From positions 234,372 to 298,371 of the forward strand of contig NZ_SCFM01000007.1 of NCBI RefSeq assembly GCF_004138295.1: a stretch of 64,000 nucleotides of DNA, written 5' to 3'. Numbering within the stretch: the stretch's first letter is position 1; each line of letters begins with the position of its first letter. The position numbers and the translations under genes are program-made. This DNA is from Ectobacillus funiculus. GTDB lineage: Bacteria; Bacillota; Bacilli; Bacillales; Bacillaceae_G. Below the pieces are notes generated by a model. That model was not told the DNA's origin. It worked only from the letters and a program-made list of their open reading frames with translations, and did no database searches. This document shows, one piece after another, positions 55,527-64,000 of the stretch.

Positions 55527-55997
55527 TTGGCAATACATGTTGTACTATATCAACCAGAAATTCCGGCTAATACTGCAAATATTGCACGTACTTGTGCCGC
55601 AACGGAAACAGCCTTGCATTTAATCCGACCACTTGGCTTTTCAACAGATGAAAAGATGATAAAACAAGCTGGTTTAGATTTCTGGCAACTTGTAAACATA
55701 ACGTATTATGACTCATTAGATGACTTTTTTTCAAAAAATCAAGGTGAGTTTTACTATATTGAGACGTTTGGTGAAAAACCACATTCATCCTTTGATTTCA
55801 GTGATGTATCAAAGGAACATTATTTTATGTTTGGAAAAGAAACAACTGGTTTACCAACAGATTTACTAGAAAAAAATAAAGATCACTTTCTGAGAATACC
55901 AATGAATGATAACGCTCGATCACTGAACCTTTCGAATACAGCTGCTATATTGGTATATGAGGCTTTGCGCCAGCAAGGATTTCCCCATTTAAAATAA
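55527..55997 (+). CDS. trmL: tRNA (cytidine(34)-2'-O)-methyltransferase TrmL
   Basis: The 156-residue SPOUT methyltransferase has MAIHVVLYQPEIPANTANIA, LIRPLGF, FGKETTGLP and IPMNDNARSLNLSNTAAILV, the three SPOUT motifs with the trefoil knot. TrmL methylates the wobble ribose of tRNA-Leu isoacceptors. The start is TTG at 55527 behind AGAGGTGA. Length and motifs are normal. It is followed by a terminator and then the disrupted repeat copy 12. Confidence 0.94.
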   Translation: MAIHVVLYQPEIPANTANIARTCAATETALHLIRPLGFSTDEKMIKQAGLDFWQLVNITYYDSLDDFFSKNQGEFYYIETFGEKPHSSFDFSDVSKEHYFMFGKETTGLPTDLLEKNKDHFLRIPMNDNARSLNLSNTAAILVYEALRQQGFPHLK

Positions 55998-56025
55998 AAA
56001 AATCTTCCGTCTTGGAAGATTTTTT
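55996..56025 (+). terminator. Terminator of trmL
   Basis: AAAAAATCTTCC pairs with GGAAGATTTTTT around GTCTT. Confidence 0.88.
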
Positions 56026-56301
56026 GCACTGTAAGAAAGTATAAATTTCTAGCTATATAAGTTGAATTTAATTCTTGCACCTTTTGAATTTAGTTGCTCA
56101 ATCATCATTCAAATTGTCTTTGCAGGGCAATACATTCTGTATGAATCTGTGCTGCGATGGGGTTATGGGAAAATATTTAGCTCAACTTATATAGAAGCGA
56201 ATTCGACGTAGTCGGAAATTTTAGGAATACAGTATAAGGGCAACTACGCCTCTGTCTTCGCCTCTGTCTTCGCCTAACGGCTCGCCAGTCGGCGATTTTT
56301 A
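56026..56301 (-). repeat. Dispersed structured repeat, copy 12 (reverse, split by an insertion)
   Basis: Both halves of the element are present (GCACTGTAAGAAAGTATAAA on the left; GAATTCGACGTAGTCGG through CGCCAGTCGGCG on the right). A 136-bp segment interrupts it at 56056-56191. The right half also has a 12-base tandem duplication (CCTCTGTCTTCG twice). Confidence 0.9.
56056..56191. mobile_element. MITE-like insertion with 10-bp terminal inverted repeats and TA duplication
   Basis: The segment starts TATAAGTTGA and ends TCAACTTATA, perfect 10-bp inverted ends, and is flanked by TA at 56054-56055 and 56192-56193. Removing it and one TA restores the uninterrupted repeat sequence (CTAGCTAGAAGCGAATTCG). 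It has no coding capacity. The TA target suggests mobilisation by an IS630/mariner-type transposase. Confidence 0.8.
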
Positions 56302-56339
56302 CGATTTGGTTACTGCACAACATACTTTAGTCTAAATGG

Positions 56340-57011
56340 TTACTTATGCTTCAATACCTGAGCAAGTTCATATAGGGACTGGTACTGTTTAATTTGATAG
56401 TTCCGCCCTTTCTTTTGCAAATACCTTTTATCGCAAAATTGTGTAAGTACATGCAATAAGTGCCGATAGGATACGCCTAAATAATCACAAACCGTTACGT
56501 GTTTCTCCTTATAGACCCCTTCATCTTCAGTTTCCAAAATAAAATCCGCAAGCCGGTTTTCAAGCGGGAAGGCAAGACTTTGAGAATACTTTGCAGCCAT
56601 AAGTGTTGCCTTTACACTTAGAAACTTGGTTAATTCACGTAGAAATTTCGCATCTTCCAGTAATTGTGTGCGATAGTGATGAATAGGAAGCGCAAAACAA
56701 ATCGTCTTAGTTGAGGCTTGAATCCCTTTTGTATAGTACACGTCATTTAATAATTCCATTTCCCCAATGTAGTCATTTGCGTTGATAAAATTAATTAAGG
56801 AAACTTTCCCATTTTGATGTGTCACATATATTTTTGCTTTTCCTTCCATAACATAAAATAGAAAATACGGTCTCATGCCTTCTTGAATAATCCATTCATC
56901 ACGTTGATATTCGTGAACTTGTAAAAACTCTTCGATCGGAAATGAAAATAAATGTGCAATGGAGTATTCTTCCAGATAGCGTTGTCTTTTCCCATTTTTA
57001 TAAATTTCCAT
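56340..57011 (-). CDS. Crp/Fnr-family regulator (YeiL-like)
   Basis: The 223-residue protein has a cyclic-nucleotide-binding fold (VHEYQRDEWIIQEGMRPYFL, YVMEGKAKIYVTH, NANDYIGEMELLND). A C-terminal winged helix follows (VTVCDYLGVSYRHLLHVLTQ). There is no cysteine cluster of the Fnr type at the N-terminus. It most resembles YeiL-type regulators. It is divergent from an MFS transporter, and a 20-bp palindrome lies between them, so it probably controls both genes. Confidence 0.85.
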   Translation of the reverse strand: MEIYKNGKRQRYLEEYSIAHLFSFPIEEFLQVHEYQRDEWIIQEGMRPYFLFYVMEGKAKIYVTHQNGKVSLINFINANDYIGEMELLNDVYYTKGIQASTKTICFALPIHHYRTQLLEDAKFLRELTKFLSVKATLMAAKYSQSLAFPLENRLADFILETEDEGVYKEKHVTVCDYLGVSYRHLLHVLTQFCDKRYLQKKGRNYQIKQYQSLYELAQVLKHK

Positions 57012-57029
57012 AGATCACCTTTTAGATAA

Positions 57030-57049
57030 AATATGAGATATCTCATATT
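57030..57049. promoter_or_regulatory. Perfect 20-bp palindrome, likely operator of the Crp/Fnr protein
   Basis: AATATGAGATATCTCATATT is fully palindromic. It is 19 bases upstream of the regulator start and 48 before the transporter start, which suits control of both promoters. Confidence 0.75.
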
Positions 57050-57096
57050 ATTGTAAGTATCTCCGTGGTATTATACAACCAATGGAGGTAATAAAA

Positions 57097-58269
57097 ATGA
57101 ACACACAACGTTGGATGAGCAGTCGGTTTTTTAGTTTTTTTATAACTTGGGGCATTTTTCTACCATATTGGACCGGGTGGATGATTCATACAAAAGGGAT
57201 TACCGTTTCACAAGCCAGTTTGATTATGAGCTTAGGATTGGTTGCTAGAGGTCTCTCTACTTTAGTCGCATTTCCTTATTTCGCGGAAAAATTCAGTAGT
57301 AAAACATTATTAAATGTAATGACCATTGGGACAATCATCAGCCTTTTGAGTTATATCCCGGCAACTTCCTTTACTGGCTTACTTTTGGCTACCTTGCTTT
57401 TACAGTTCTTTTATCCAGCATTAATGCCAGCTTTAGATAGTGCAGCCGGTACACTTGTGCAAAATAAACAATTAAGGGATTACGGCAAAAGCCGCTCATT
57501 TGGTTCAATCGGATTTGTTGTAGCTGGCATGATCTTAACTTTGTTTACAGGAGCAATGGGTGATAAAGTAATTTTATGGGCCCTGTTACTTGGGACACTG
57601 ATATTCCTATTTCTAGGTTTTATGCATTCGCCCGTTGTTTTATCGGAAACACCGAAAATGGATCAAAATAAAAAACACGGAATGATGAGTTTATTCCGCA
57701 TAAAACACTTTGGGTCAGTGCTTGTAATCGTGATTTTATTACAAGCAGCACACGCCTCTTATTACAGCTATGGCTATATCTTTTTACAGGAAATCCATGC
57801 ACCAAAGTACTTGATTGGACTAATTCTTAACATTGCCGTAATCGCAGAGATCATTTTCTTTTCCATTGCCGACAAACACTTTCAGCGGTTTTCAGTTGGC
57901 TCCTTGTTGGCAATGGCGGCACTAGGTTCAACCATACGATGGTTACTAGTATTTTCTTTTCCGAATGTGATTGTATTCTGTATTGCACAAACCTTGCATG
58001 CATGCTCATTTGCAATGGGACATTATGCCTTTATGAAATATTTGATCAAAAATATTCCACCTGCGCAGATTCCGAAAGCACAAGGCATGTATTCAGCGCT
58101 TGCACTTAGCTGGAGCACGGCAATATTCACATTTTTTGGTGGCTATTTATACGAAATCGGACCAAGATATGCCTTTATCGGCATGATTGTTTGTACCATA
58201 CCATCAATGGTGCTTGCGCTTGTATATCGAAAACTGGAACTTAAAAAGGAAGTTTTAATTTCTATTTAG
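57097..58269 (+). CDS. MFS transporter, HcaT/nucleoside-symporter-like
   Basis: The 390-residue protein has eleven or twelve helices. The opening FFITWGIFLPYWTGWMIHTK, SLGLVARGLSTLVAFPYFAE, KSRSFGSIGFVVAGM and the later QGMYSALALSWSTAIFTFFG fit the PPP (HcaT) / nucleoside:H+ symporter-like branch. The substrate is unknown. The ATG at 57097 is eight bases after GGAGGT. It is divergent from a Crp/Fnr regulator and ends before a terminator and a reverse repeat copy. Confidence 0.85.
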   Translation: MNTQRWMSSRFFSFFITWGIFLPYWTGWMIHTKGITVSQASLIMSLGLVARGLSTLVAFPYFAEKFSSKTLLNVMTIGTIISLLSYIPATSFTGLLLATLLLQFFYPALMPALDSAAGTLVQNKQLRDYGKSRSFGSIGFVVAGMILTLFTGAMGDKVILWALLLGTLIFLFLGFMHSPVVLSETPKMDQNKKHGMMSLFRIKHFGSVLVIVILLQAAHASYYSYGYIFLQEIHAPKYLIGLILNIAVIAEIIFFSIADKHFQRFSVGSLLAMAALGSTIRWLLVFSFPNVIVFCIAQTLHACSFAMGHYAFMKYLIKNIPPAQIPKAQGMYSALALSWSTAIFTFFGGYLYEIGPRYAFIGMIVCTIPSMVLALVYRKLELKKEVLISI

Positions 58270-58294
58270 ACCTTTATCTAGAGCTTCAAAAGAA

Positions 58295-58325
58295 ATGCCG
58301 GCAGCCATAATAGACTTGCCGGCAT
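58295..58325 (+). terminator. Terminator of the MFS gene
   Basis: TGCCGGCA pairs with TGCCGGCA (self-complementary arms) around GCCATAATAGACT, with a T-rich tail shortly after. Confidence 0.75.
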
Positions 58326-58340
58326 AATGATTATTTTTAT

Positions 58341-58474
58341 TTACACTGTAAGAAAGTATAAATTCCCAGCTGAAAGTTCATTCGACGTAGTGGGGAATTT
58401 TAGGAATACAGTATAAGGGCAACTACGCCTCTGTCTTCGCCCAAGGGCAGGGCTCGCCAATCGGCGAGTTTTCT

Positions 58475-58477
<3 letters not shown>
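58341..58477 (-). repeat. Dispersed structured repeat, copy 13 (complete, reverse, TTTAT-flanked)
   Basis: It runs from TTACACTGTAAG to CGGCGAGTTTTCTTTA. TTTAT occurs directly before it (58336-58340) and at its far end (58474-58478), which may be a target duplication. The inner stem is AATTCCC with GGGAATT, a compensated variant. Confidence 0.92.
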
Positions 58478-58833
<356 letters not shown>

Positions 58834-58902
58834 CTACTCACTATTCCTTCACATATTCTTAATTATTTTTCTGAAAATTTATAACATTTATAATATTTAG
58901 TA

Positions 58903-58931
58903 TTTACAAATTTCGACCTATTGTGTATGAT
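58903..58931 (+). promoter_or_regulatory. Sigma-A promoter of a putative small RNA
   Basis: TTTACA (58903-58908) and TATGAT (58926-58931) are separated by 17 bases. Transcription would start near 58938. No open reading frame with a ribosome binding site follows. Confidence 0.6.
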
Positions 58932-58937
58932 AGGAAC

Positions 58938-59340
58938 AAGTAATACAGAGGAACCCAAACACACTAGAAAAGGAAGTGAGTCCAGTGCGATAGAGCAAGG
59001 CGAATGTACAATTCACGTACAGGGATACAACCAAACTCTATTTAAAAGAGGGTGAGTCCGCTGCGATAGGGAAAGGCGAAATGTGCAGAGATGTACATGG
59101 GGGATTACTAGAATCCATTCAAGGAAAGGTGATTCCAATGAAGTAAGTAAGGCGAAGGTTTAATTACATAAGCCGGGTAGCAACCTAGACATGAGTTTTG
59201 AAAAAATCTCGAGTCAAGAGGTGATTATCCTACAATCAAGAAATATTGAAAGGACTTCGAAAAAAAATGAATGAAGAAATAGTGTAAGCGACCTTGTCGT
59301 TCCAGTATGGATAGACGAGGTCGCTTACTGTTGTTTTAGA
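58938..59340 (+). ncRNA. Candidate structured RNA with three tandem ~76-nt units
   Basis: Three units start at about 58976, 59052 and 59129. Each has GTGAGTCC (GTGATTCC in the third), a spacer with TGCGATAG or similar, AAGGCGAA, and a short stem followed by GGG. The stem differs in sequence but keeps pairing: TGTAC/GTACA, then ATGTGC/GTACAT, then GGTTTA/TAAGCC. The units are in different reading frames, so the repetition is at the RNA level. A strong hairpin (59286-59338) closes the region. I do not recognise the family. Confidence 0.5.
59286..59338 (+). repeat. Hairpin repeat B, copy 2 (terminator-like)
   Basis: GTAAGCGACCTTGTC pairs with GACGAGGTCGCTTAC around GTTCCAGTATGGATA and is followed by TGTTGTTTTAG. 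It matches the copy at 39717-39767. Confidence 0.75.
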
Positions 59341-59445
59341 TGATTCTTCAATTTAATTGACATAAGAGTCGAAAGATAAATCGCAACAATGGTTCCTCAC
59401 CTGCCAAATACATTTTATGAAAATCTCCCCCTATCCCTTTAGTTC

Positions 59446-59580
59446 AAGAAAACTCGCTGATTGGCGAGCACTGCTCCCCTAGCGAAGACAGAGGCGTAGC
59501 CCTACTTATACTGTATTCCTAAAATTTCTCGCCAGGTCGAATTGTCTTTCAGCTAGAAATTTATACTTTCTTACAGTGCT
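59446..59580 (+). repeat. Dispersed structured repeat, copy 14 (complete)
   Basis: It runs from AAGAAAACTCGCTGATTGGC to TTACAGTGCTAA. The stem pair is ACTGTA with TACAGT. The first bases TA of the usual TAAAG are changed. Confidence 0.9.
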
Positions 59581-59625
59581 AAATAATCCAGAGAGATTTT
59601 TTGCTCACAAAGCAGTAGGTTATAG

Positions 59626-60480
59626 CTATGCGAGGGGAGATTGATCTTCTAAGAAGCGAATAAATTGCTTGAGACTTTGTCGTTTTAGCTTTCTTTTTCT
59701 TATGACAAAATCAATTTGAATTACTTCTGGCAGTTCTTGATATTGAAACACTTGTAGCTCTTTTCGACTATACGCAACATCTGCTGGTACGATGCTGATC
59801 CCAAGTCCATCATGAACAGCTTGCAGAATAGATTCAAGTGAGTCAAATTCCATAATAATTGGTTGATCGAAGTTATTTTCCTGAGAAAACTTCAACAATT
59901 TATCCCTATATACGCAATGTGGATCACTATTGATAAGCAATGTTTGATTATTTTTCTCCTCAACCCCATGATATTCAGGAGAAATGAGCACCATTTTCTC
60001 CAAATAGCTATAAACAGTTTCAAACTGTGAGCGATTAGCTGTACTGATTAAAAAAAGTCCATCAATTTCTCCGTAGGAAAGCATTTCTTGTAACTTTCGG
60101 TTAGTAGCTGTCTTTACCTTGACATCTATATGTTTATTTTCCTCCAAAAAAGAAGAAAATAGCTGCGGGATTTTAATTGCAGAAATTGTTTGGGGAGCGC
60201 CAATAATTAAAGATTCTCTCCACTTACTAGGGTTAACTTTTGATTTGGCTTCATCCATTAAAAGCAAAATGTGATGTGTATACTCTAATAACACTTTCCC
60301 CTCATCAGTTAATGTTACTCCTCTATTAGTACGAGCAAGTAATTTAGTACCTAGTTCCTCTTCTAAACCTTTGATTCTCTGGCTAATATTCGGTTGGACA
60401 TATCCTAATAATTCGGCAGCTTTGGATATCGACTGCAACTCTGCAACATGCTTAAAAATTCGTAAATCATGACTTTCCAA
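59626..60480 (-). CDS. LysR-family transcriptional regulator
   Basis: The 284-residue protein has the LysR helix-turn-helix (IFKHVAELQSISKAAELLGY, VQPNISQRIKGLEEELGTKL) and the effector domain (LIIGAPQTISAIKIPQLFSS, GEIDGLFLIST, ILQAVHDGLGISIVPADVAY). It is divergent from an SDR gene, its probable target. A near-palindrome TATCATTT-A-AAATGATA lies at about 60498-60514 in the shared intergenic region. Confidence 0.9.
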   Translation of the reverse strand: MESHDLRIFKHVAELQSISKAAELLGYVQPNISQRIKGLEEELGTKLLARTNRGVTLTDEGKVLLEYTHHILLLMDEAKSKVNPSKWRESLIIGAPQTISAIKIPQLFSSFLEENKHIDVKVKTATNRKLQEMLSYGEIDGLFLISTANRSQFETVYSYLEKMVLISPEYHGVEEKNNQTLLINSDPHCVYRDKLLKFSQENNFDQPIIMEFDSLESILQAVHDGLGISIVPADVAYSRKELQVFQYQELPEVIQIDFVIRKRKLKRQSLKQFIRFLEDQSPLA

Positions 60481-60603
60481 GGATCGATCCCTCCTTTGAT
60501 ATCATTTAAAATGATACCCCTCTCATTATCTAGTATTATATCCTTTACCTAAATAAAAATATAATAAAGCATATTAGATAAAACAAAATAAGGATGATGC
60601 AAA

Positions 60604-61347
60604 ATGGAGCAATTAAGAGATAAGACATTCATTATAACTGGCGGCGGCACTGGCATAGGAAGGGCAACAGCTTTGAAGTTAGCGGATGCAGGAGCAAAAA
60701 TTGTCGTAAATTATAGCCGCTCGGAAAAGGAAGCAGCAGAAGTCGTTAGGGAAATTATCCACCGGGGAAGCAAGGCATTTGCCTATAAGGCGAATGTAGC
60801 AATAGAAAAAGAAGTCAATGAAATGGTATCTCAAACTGTCACCTCTTTTGGGACAGTAGACGGTTTAGTAAACAATGCAAGCATTACAGCTCAGATACCA
60901 ATGAATGATTTAGAATCTGTAACTAACCAAGTATGGGATTCTTTATTTGATGTAAATGTGAAAGGGATGTTCCACTGTATAAAAGCAGTTGTCCCGTATA
61001 TGAAGAAACAAAAATCCGGTGTTATTGTTAACTTGGGCAGTGTAGCCGGAATGACAGGAATTGGTTCATCTATCCCATATGCAGCAACAAAAGCAGCCAT
61101 TCACACTATGACAAGGTCATTAGCAATTGCATTGGCACCTGAGATTCGAGTGAACAGTATCTCTCCAGGCGCAGTGGATACAAGATGGTGGTCCGGCAAC
61201 GAAGAAAAGATGTATCAACTTGCAGGAAGCTTACCCCTTCAAAAAATTTCAACACCTAACGATATCGCAGATGCTATTCTTTTTCAATTGATGCAGGAGT
61301 CTGTTACAGGGCAGGTATTTACAATTGATAATGGACAAACACTCTGA
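60604..61347 (+). CDS. Short-chain dehydrogenase/reductase (SDR)
   Basis: The 247-residue classical SDR has the cofactor motif TGGGTGIGRA (about 13-22) and NNAS. Its catalytic tetrad is Asn in DVNVKGMF, Ser in NLGSVAG and Tyr-Lys in YAATKAA. An Arg in VVNYSRSEKEA suggests NADP preference. It resembles FabG-type 3-oxoacyl reductases, but isolation from fatty-acid genes and the divergent LysR regulator suggest an accessory substrate. The start is ATG 60604 after AAGGATG. Confidence 0.9.
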   Translation: MEQLRDKTFIITGGGTGIGRATALKLADAGAKIVVNYSRSEKEAAEVVREIIHRGSKAFAYKANVAIEKEVNEMVSQTVTSFGTVDGLVNNASITAQIPMNDLESVTNQVWDSLFDVNVKGMFHCIKAVVPYMKKQKSGVIVNLGSVAGMTGIGSSIPYAATKAAIHTMTRSLAIALAPEIRVNSISPGAVDTRWWSGNEEKMYQLAGSLPLQKISTPNDIADAILFQLMQESVTGQVFTIDNGQTL

Positions 61348-61430
61348 CGCTATGGAGTTGCGTATCGTTTTTGTAAATTCAATATTTTGATTTTTATATG
61401 AACGCTCCTTGTAAATACAGTATAAAAAAC

Positions 61431-61462
61431 AGGTCTTCTCGATGTAAGAAGACCTAGCTTTT
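61431..61462 (+). terminator. Terminator between the SDR gene and ilvN
   Basis: AGGTCTTCT pairs with AGAAGACCT around CGATGTA, followed by AGCTTTTC. Confidence 0.75.
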
Positions 61463-61521
61463 CTTCATTTATTTTACTATCAATTCTCGTCATAATAATT
61501 CCTCTTATTAATAATATGGCT

Positions 61522-62004
61522 TCAACTCCCCTTCTCCATCGCCATCACTCCCGTACGTGACAATTGGGACATTCCATATGGCATCAATTGTTCTACTATC
61601 GCGTTAATTTTTTCTGTGTCTCCCACAGCTTGGATAATCATTGTCTTTGTACCGATATCTACCACGGTCGCTTGATATCTTTCCACTATACCTGCAAGTT
61701 CCTCATTCTTGCTTGGGTCTATATTCATCTTCATAAGGGCTAATTCGCGTGTAACTGTTTCTGCTGGTCGAAGAAGTGTTGCTTCGTAGACATCAACTAA
61801 TTTTAATAGTTGATTTAGGATTTGCTTAACTAAGCTATCATCGCCAGTGGTAACAATAATAATTCGTGACGCGCCGGCTTCTTCTGAGGCACCAACTGTA
61901 ATGCTTTCCATATTAAAGCCACGCCGAGTAAATAAACTTGTTACTCTCTGCATAACCCCTGGATGATCTTTGACTAATAGCGAGATGGTTTTTTGTTTTT
62001 CCAT
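61522..62004 (-). CDS. ilvN: Acetolactate synthase small (regulatory) subunit
   Basis: A 160-residue protein with an N-terminal ACT domain (ISLLVKDHPGVMQRVTSLFT, RRGFNMESITVGASE) and a C-terminal IlvN domain. It confers valine feedback control on IlvB. It starts six bases after ilvB. No ilvC follows within the window: the next gene downstream is convergent, so this is a two-gene ilvBN unit. Confidence 0.94.
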   Translation of the reverse strand: MEKQKTISLLVKDHPGVMQRVTSLFTRRGFNMESITVGASEEAGASRIIIVTTGDDSLVKQILNQLLKLVDVYEATLLRPAETVTRELALMKMNIDPSKNEELAGIVERYQATVVDIGTKTMIIQAVGDTEKINAIVEQLMPYGMSQLSRTGVMAMEKGS

Positions 62005-62010
62005 GACTTG

Positions 62011-63753
62011 TTATTCCTCCTCCATCATCATTTCACTAAGCGTTTTTCCTTGTAAAACCATTGGAAGAACAACCTCACTTGTCGGCACTACAAAGTCAAT
62101 TACTACAGGACCTGGTGTCTCCAATGCTTCTTGCCACACACGGTGAGCTTCTTCTTTTGTTTGTGCTCGAAGCCCTTTTACTCCATATGCTTTAGCCAAT
62201 TGAACAAAGTCTGGACTTCCTGATAAATCGATTTGGCTATAACGCTCTTCATAAATGAATTCCTGCCACTGACGAACCATGCCTAGCACTTGATTATTGA
62301 TGATTACTACCTTAACGGGGATATTATGAATCGCACAAATAGCTAATTCCTGCGAACACATTTGCATACCGCCGTCACCATTGATGGAAATTACTAGACG
62401 GTCTGGGTTTCCCATTTGCGCTCCTATGGCCGCTGGGAACCCAAAACCCATCGTACCTAGCCCGCCGGAAGTAATTAAAGATCGAGGATGATTAAACTTA
62501 TAAAATTGAGCTGCCCACATTTGATGTTGTCCTACATCTGTGGTTATAATGGCTTCCCCCTTGGTTGTTTCGTGAATCATCTCGATCACATACTGTGGCT
62601 TCAGTACCGCATCGTCATCTTTAAATTTAAGCGGGAACTTCTGTTTATTTTCCTTGATTTTGGAAACCCAAGATTCAGTTTGAGCAGGTTTTGCAGCTTC
62701 ATTAGCTAATGCCAACACTGACTTTATATCACCAACGCACGGGATATGGGTCTCGACATTTTTTCCAATTTCGGCAGGATCAATATCAATGTGCGCAATG
62801 AGCCTTGCCTTTGGAGCAAAGCCCTCCAAGTTCATCGTCACTCGATCATCAAACCGTGCCCCTATACTAATCAGTAAGTCACACTCTTGTATAGCTGTAT
62901 TTGCGGTATACGTCCCGTGCATCCCGGGCATCCCCATCCATAAAGAATGGGCACTTGGAAATCCGCCCAACCCAAGCAGTGTAGTAGTTACGGGTATTTG
63001 TGTTTTGTTAACAAATTCCAAAAGCTCGTGATGTGCCCCAGAATGAACAACACCAGCTCCAGCCAAAATGACAGGACGTTCCGCTTCTTCTATGGCCTTC
63101 AACAATTTTTCTACCTGTTGTTTGTTAGGGTGTTCGATTGGTTTATAGCCGCGTATTTGGATTTCCTCTGGATAAGTAAAGGTCGTTTTATCAGCCGATA
63201 CATCCTTAGGAATATCAATCAATACAGGACCTTTTCTACCTGTAGAAGCAATATGAAATGCTTCACGAATAACTCCAGCCAAATCCTCAACCTTGCGAAC
63301 TTGATAGCTGTGCTTTGTAATGGGCATGGTGATTCCCATGATATCCGCTTCTTGAAAGGCATCCGTACCAATGAGAGACGTAGCTACATTACCTGTGATA
63401 ACAACAAGCGGAATGGAATCCATATGAGCCGTAGCAATCCCCGTGACAAGATTTGTAGCCCCCGGACCCGATGTAGCAATACACACACCTACCTTGCCTG
63501 TCGACCTCGCATATCCATCTGCTGCATGAATTGCCCCTTGCTCATGGCGTGTCAACAGGTGATGGAAATCCTCGTTTCCATACATGGCGTCATACATATA
63601 CAATACGGCTCCCCCTGGATAACCGAAGACGCAATCTACTCCTTCTAATAACAAGCATCGAAGTAAAATTTCCGAACCTGATAGGTAATCAGGCTTTAAT
63701 AACTTTTCTCGAAGACCTTCTTTTAGTAAAATAGCTGAACTTTGAGCACTCAT
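62011..63753 (-). CDS. ilvB: Acetolactate synthase large (catalytic) subunit
   Basis: The 580-residue ThDP enzyme has the catalytic Glu in [20 protein letters not shown], the ThDP motif [17 protein letters not shown] ending at VIINNQ, and [18 protein letters not shown], typical of anabolic AHAS. It condenses pyruvate to acetolactate, the first common step of valine and leucine synthesis. AAGGAGG precedes the ATG. Transcription is controlled by a T-box leader whose terminator lies upstream, with a dispersed repeat inserted between it and the start. Confidence 0.96.
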   Translation of the reverse strand: MSAQSSAILLKEGLREKLLKPDYLSGSEILLRCLLLEGVDCVFGYPGGAVLYMYDAMYGNEDFHHLLTRHEQGAIHAADGYARSTGKVGVCIATSGPGATNLVTGIATAHMDSIPLVVITGNVATSLIGTDAFQEADIMGITMPITKHSYQVRKVEDLAGVIREAFHIASTGRKGPVLIDIPKDVSADKTTFTYPEEIQIRGYKPIEHPNKQQVEKLLKAIEEAERPVILAGAGVVHSGAHHELLEFVNKTQIPVTTTLLGLGGFPSAHSLWMGMPGMHGTYTANTAIQECDLLISIGARFDDRVTMNLEGFAPKARLIAHIDIDPAEIGKNVETHIPCVGDIKSVLALANEAAKPAQTESWVSKIKENKQKFPLKFKDDDAVLKPQYVIEMIHETTKGEAIITTDVGQHQMWAAQFYKFNHPRSLITSGGLGTMGFGFPAAIGAQMGNPDRLVISINGDGGMQMCSQELAICAIHNIPVKVVIINNQVLGMVRQWQEFIYEERYSQIDLSGSPDFVQLAKAYGVKGLRAQTKEEAHRVWQEALETPGPVVIDFVVPTSEVVLPMVLQGKTLSEMMMEEE

Positions 63754-63789
63754 TTGTAATCCTCCTTCACAAAATAGGTTGTGTTCATT

Positions 63790-63915
63790 TAAAGAAAACT
63801 CGCGATTGGCGGACTGTTAGACGAAGACAGAGGCGTAATTTCGCTTCCACTTTATCCCTAGGATTTTCTACCACAACGAATTCGCTTTTAGCTGGAACTT
63901 TCTTAAAGTGTAAAA
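63790..63915 (+). repeat. Dispersed structured repeat, copy 15 (in the ilvBN leader)
   Basis: It runs from TAAAGAAAACTCGCGATTGG to TTAAAGTGTAA, with a slightly shortened 5' hairpin. The stem pair is ACTTTA with TAAAGT. It is antisense to ilvB and lies wholly within the ilvBN 5' leader. In the ilvB mRNA direction the hairpin reads with a T-rich tail and could act as an extra terminator. Confidence 0.9.
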
Positions 63916-63919
63916 TAAA

Positions 63920-64000
63920 AAAACCTCTTTCATCCCAGTGCACGCACTTATTGCGTCACAGGGACGAAAGAGGTTGTCTTCCGCGGTACCACCCTAATTT
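63920..64000 (-). promoter_or_regulatory. T-box leader of ilvBN (3' part)
   Basis: On the minus strand the T-box core AGGGTGGTACCGCGG lies at 63981-63995. The terminator arms CCTCTTTCGTCCC and GGGATGAAAGAGG flank the loop at 63925-63975 with a T run before ilvB. Stem I and the specifier codon are outside the window; a leucine, valine or isoleucine specifier is expected. Confidence 0.9.

Noticed and set aside
62488..63734. Plus-strand open frames opposite ilvB
   Set aside because: They are shadows of ilvB, whose motifs and length are complete on the minus strand.

Overview
The window is low-GC Firmicutes DNA from an endospore-forming Bacillaceae, probably a Bacillus close to the B. cereus side of the genus. 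The evidence is the yqeG-yqeH-aroE-yhbY-nadD-yqeK-rsfS-yqeM cluster followed by comER, an uninterrupted sigK, sda, a GerB-type permease remnant, two T-box leaders, AGGAGG-type ribosome binding sites with some TTG/GTG starts, and LexA, Fur and DnaA sites of Bacillus type. The species cannot be fixed from sequence reading alone.

Layout. 1-6310 is a conserved housekeeping block: comER, then the minus-strand yqe operon, then sda behind a cluster of DnaA boxes. 6311-10391 holds divergent psd/pssA (phosphatidylethanolamine synthesis), sigK and bdbCD. 10392-31100 is a mosaic of small accessory genes (DUF3231, PAP2-type haloperoxidase/phosphatase, an LCP cell-wall ligase, an EamA transporter, a glutamate-synthase-like protein, a DoxX protein behind a Fur box, a PhnP-like hydrolase, SnoaL, SRPBCC, MerR/TipAS), an IleRS of the second type under T-box control, and many gene remnants. 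31640-35740 is a sugar-type operon (two Gfo/Idh/MocA oxidoreductases and an IolE-like TIM barrel) opposite an AraC regulator. 42962-51173 is a catabolic locus: MFS transporter, a ThDP-dependent carboligase/lyase, a zinc alcohol dehydrogenase, an aldehyde dehydrogenase, a direct-repeat array of palindromes, and a LacI regulator. 51877-61347 carries YitT, an alcohol dehydrogenase with a divergent MerR regulator, trmL, a Crp/Fnr-MFS pair and a LysR-SDR pair. The window closes with ilvN, ilvB and the terminator end of their T-box leader.

The strongest unexplained signal is a dispersed repeat of about 135-140 bp with about 13 clear copies plus fragments (roughly one per 5 kb, both orientations). 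It has a 5' GC hairpin and a long-range stem whose two strands change together between copies (ACTTTA with TAAAGT, or ACTGTA with TACAGT). Copies abut stop codons, supply the last residues of at least two proteins, sit inside the ilvBN leader, and one copy is split by a 136-bp MITE-like insertion with a TA duplication.

A second candidate is a probable non-coding transcript at about 58938-59340. It has a good sigma-A promoter, three tandem structured units of about 76 nt and a terminator-like hairpin that recurs 20 kb away. Remnants (ABC-F, CDF transporter, GNAT, GH1 phospho-glucosidase, tyrosine recombinase, AsnC, IS4-type transposase, GerB permease, DUF4097) show that the middle of the window has been heavily reworked by insertion and decay.
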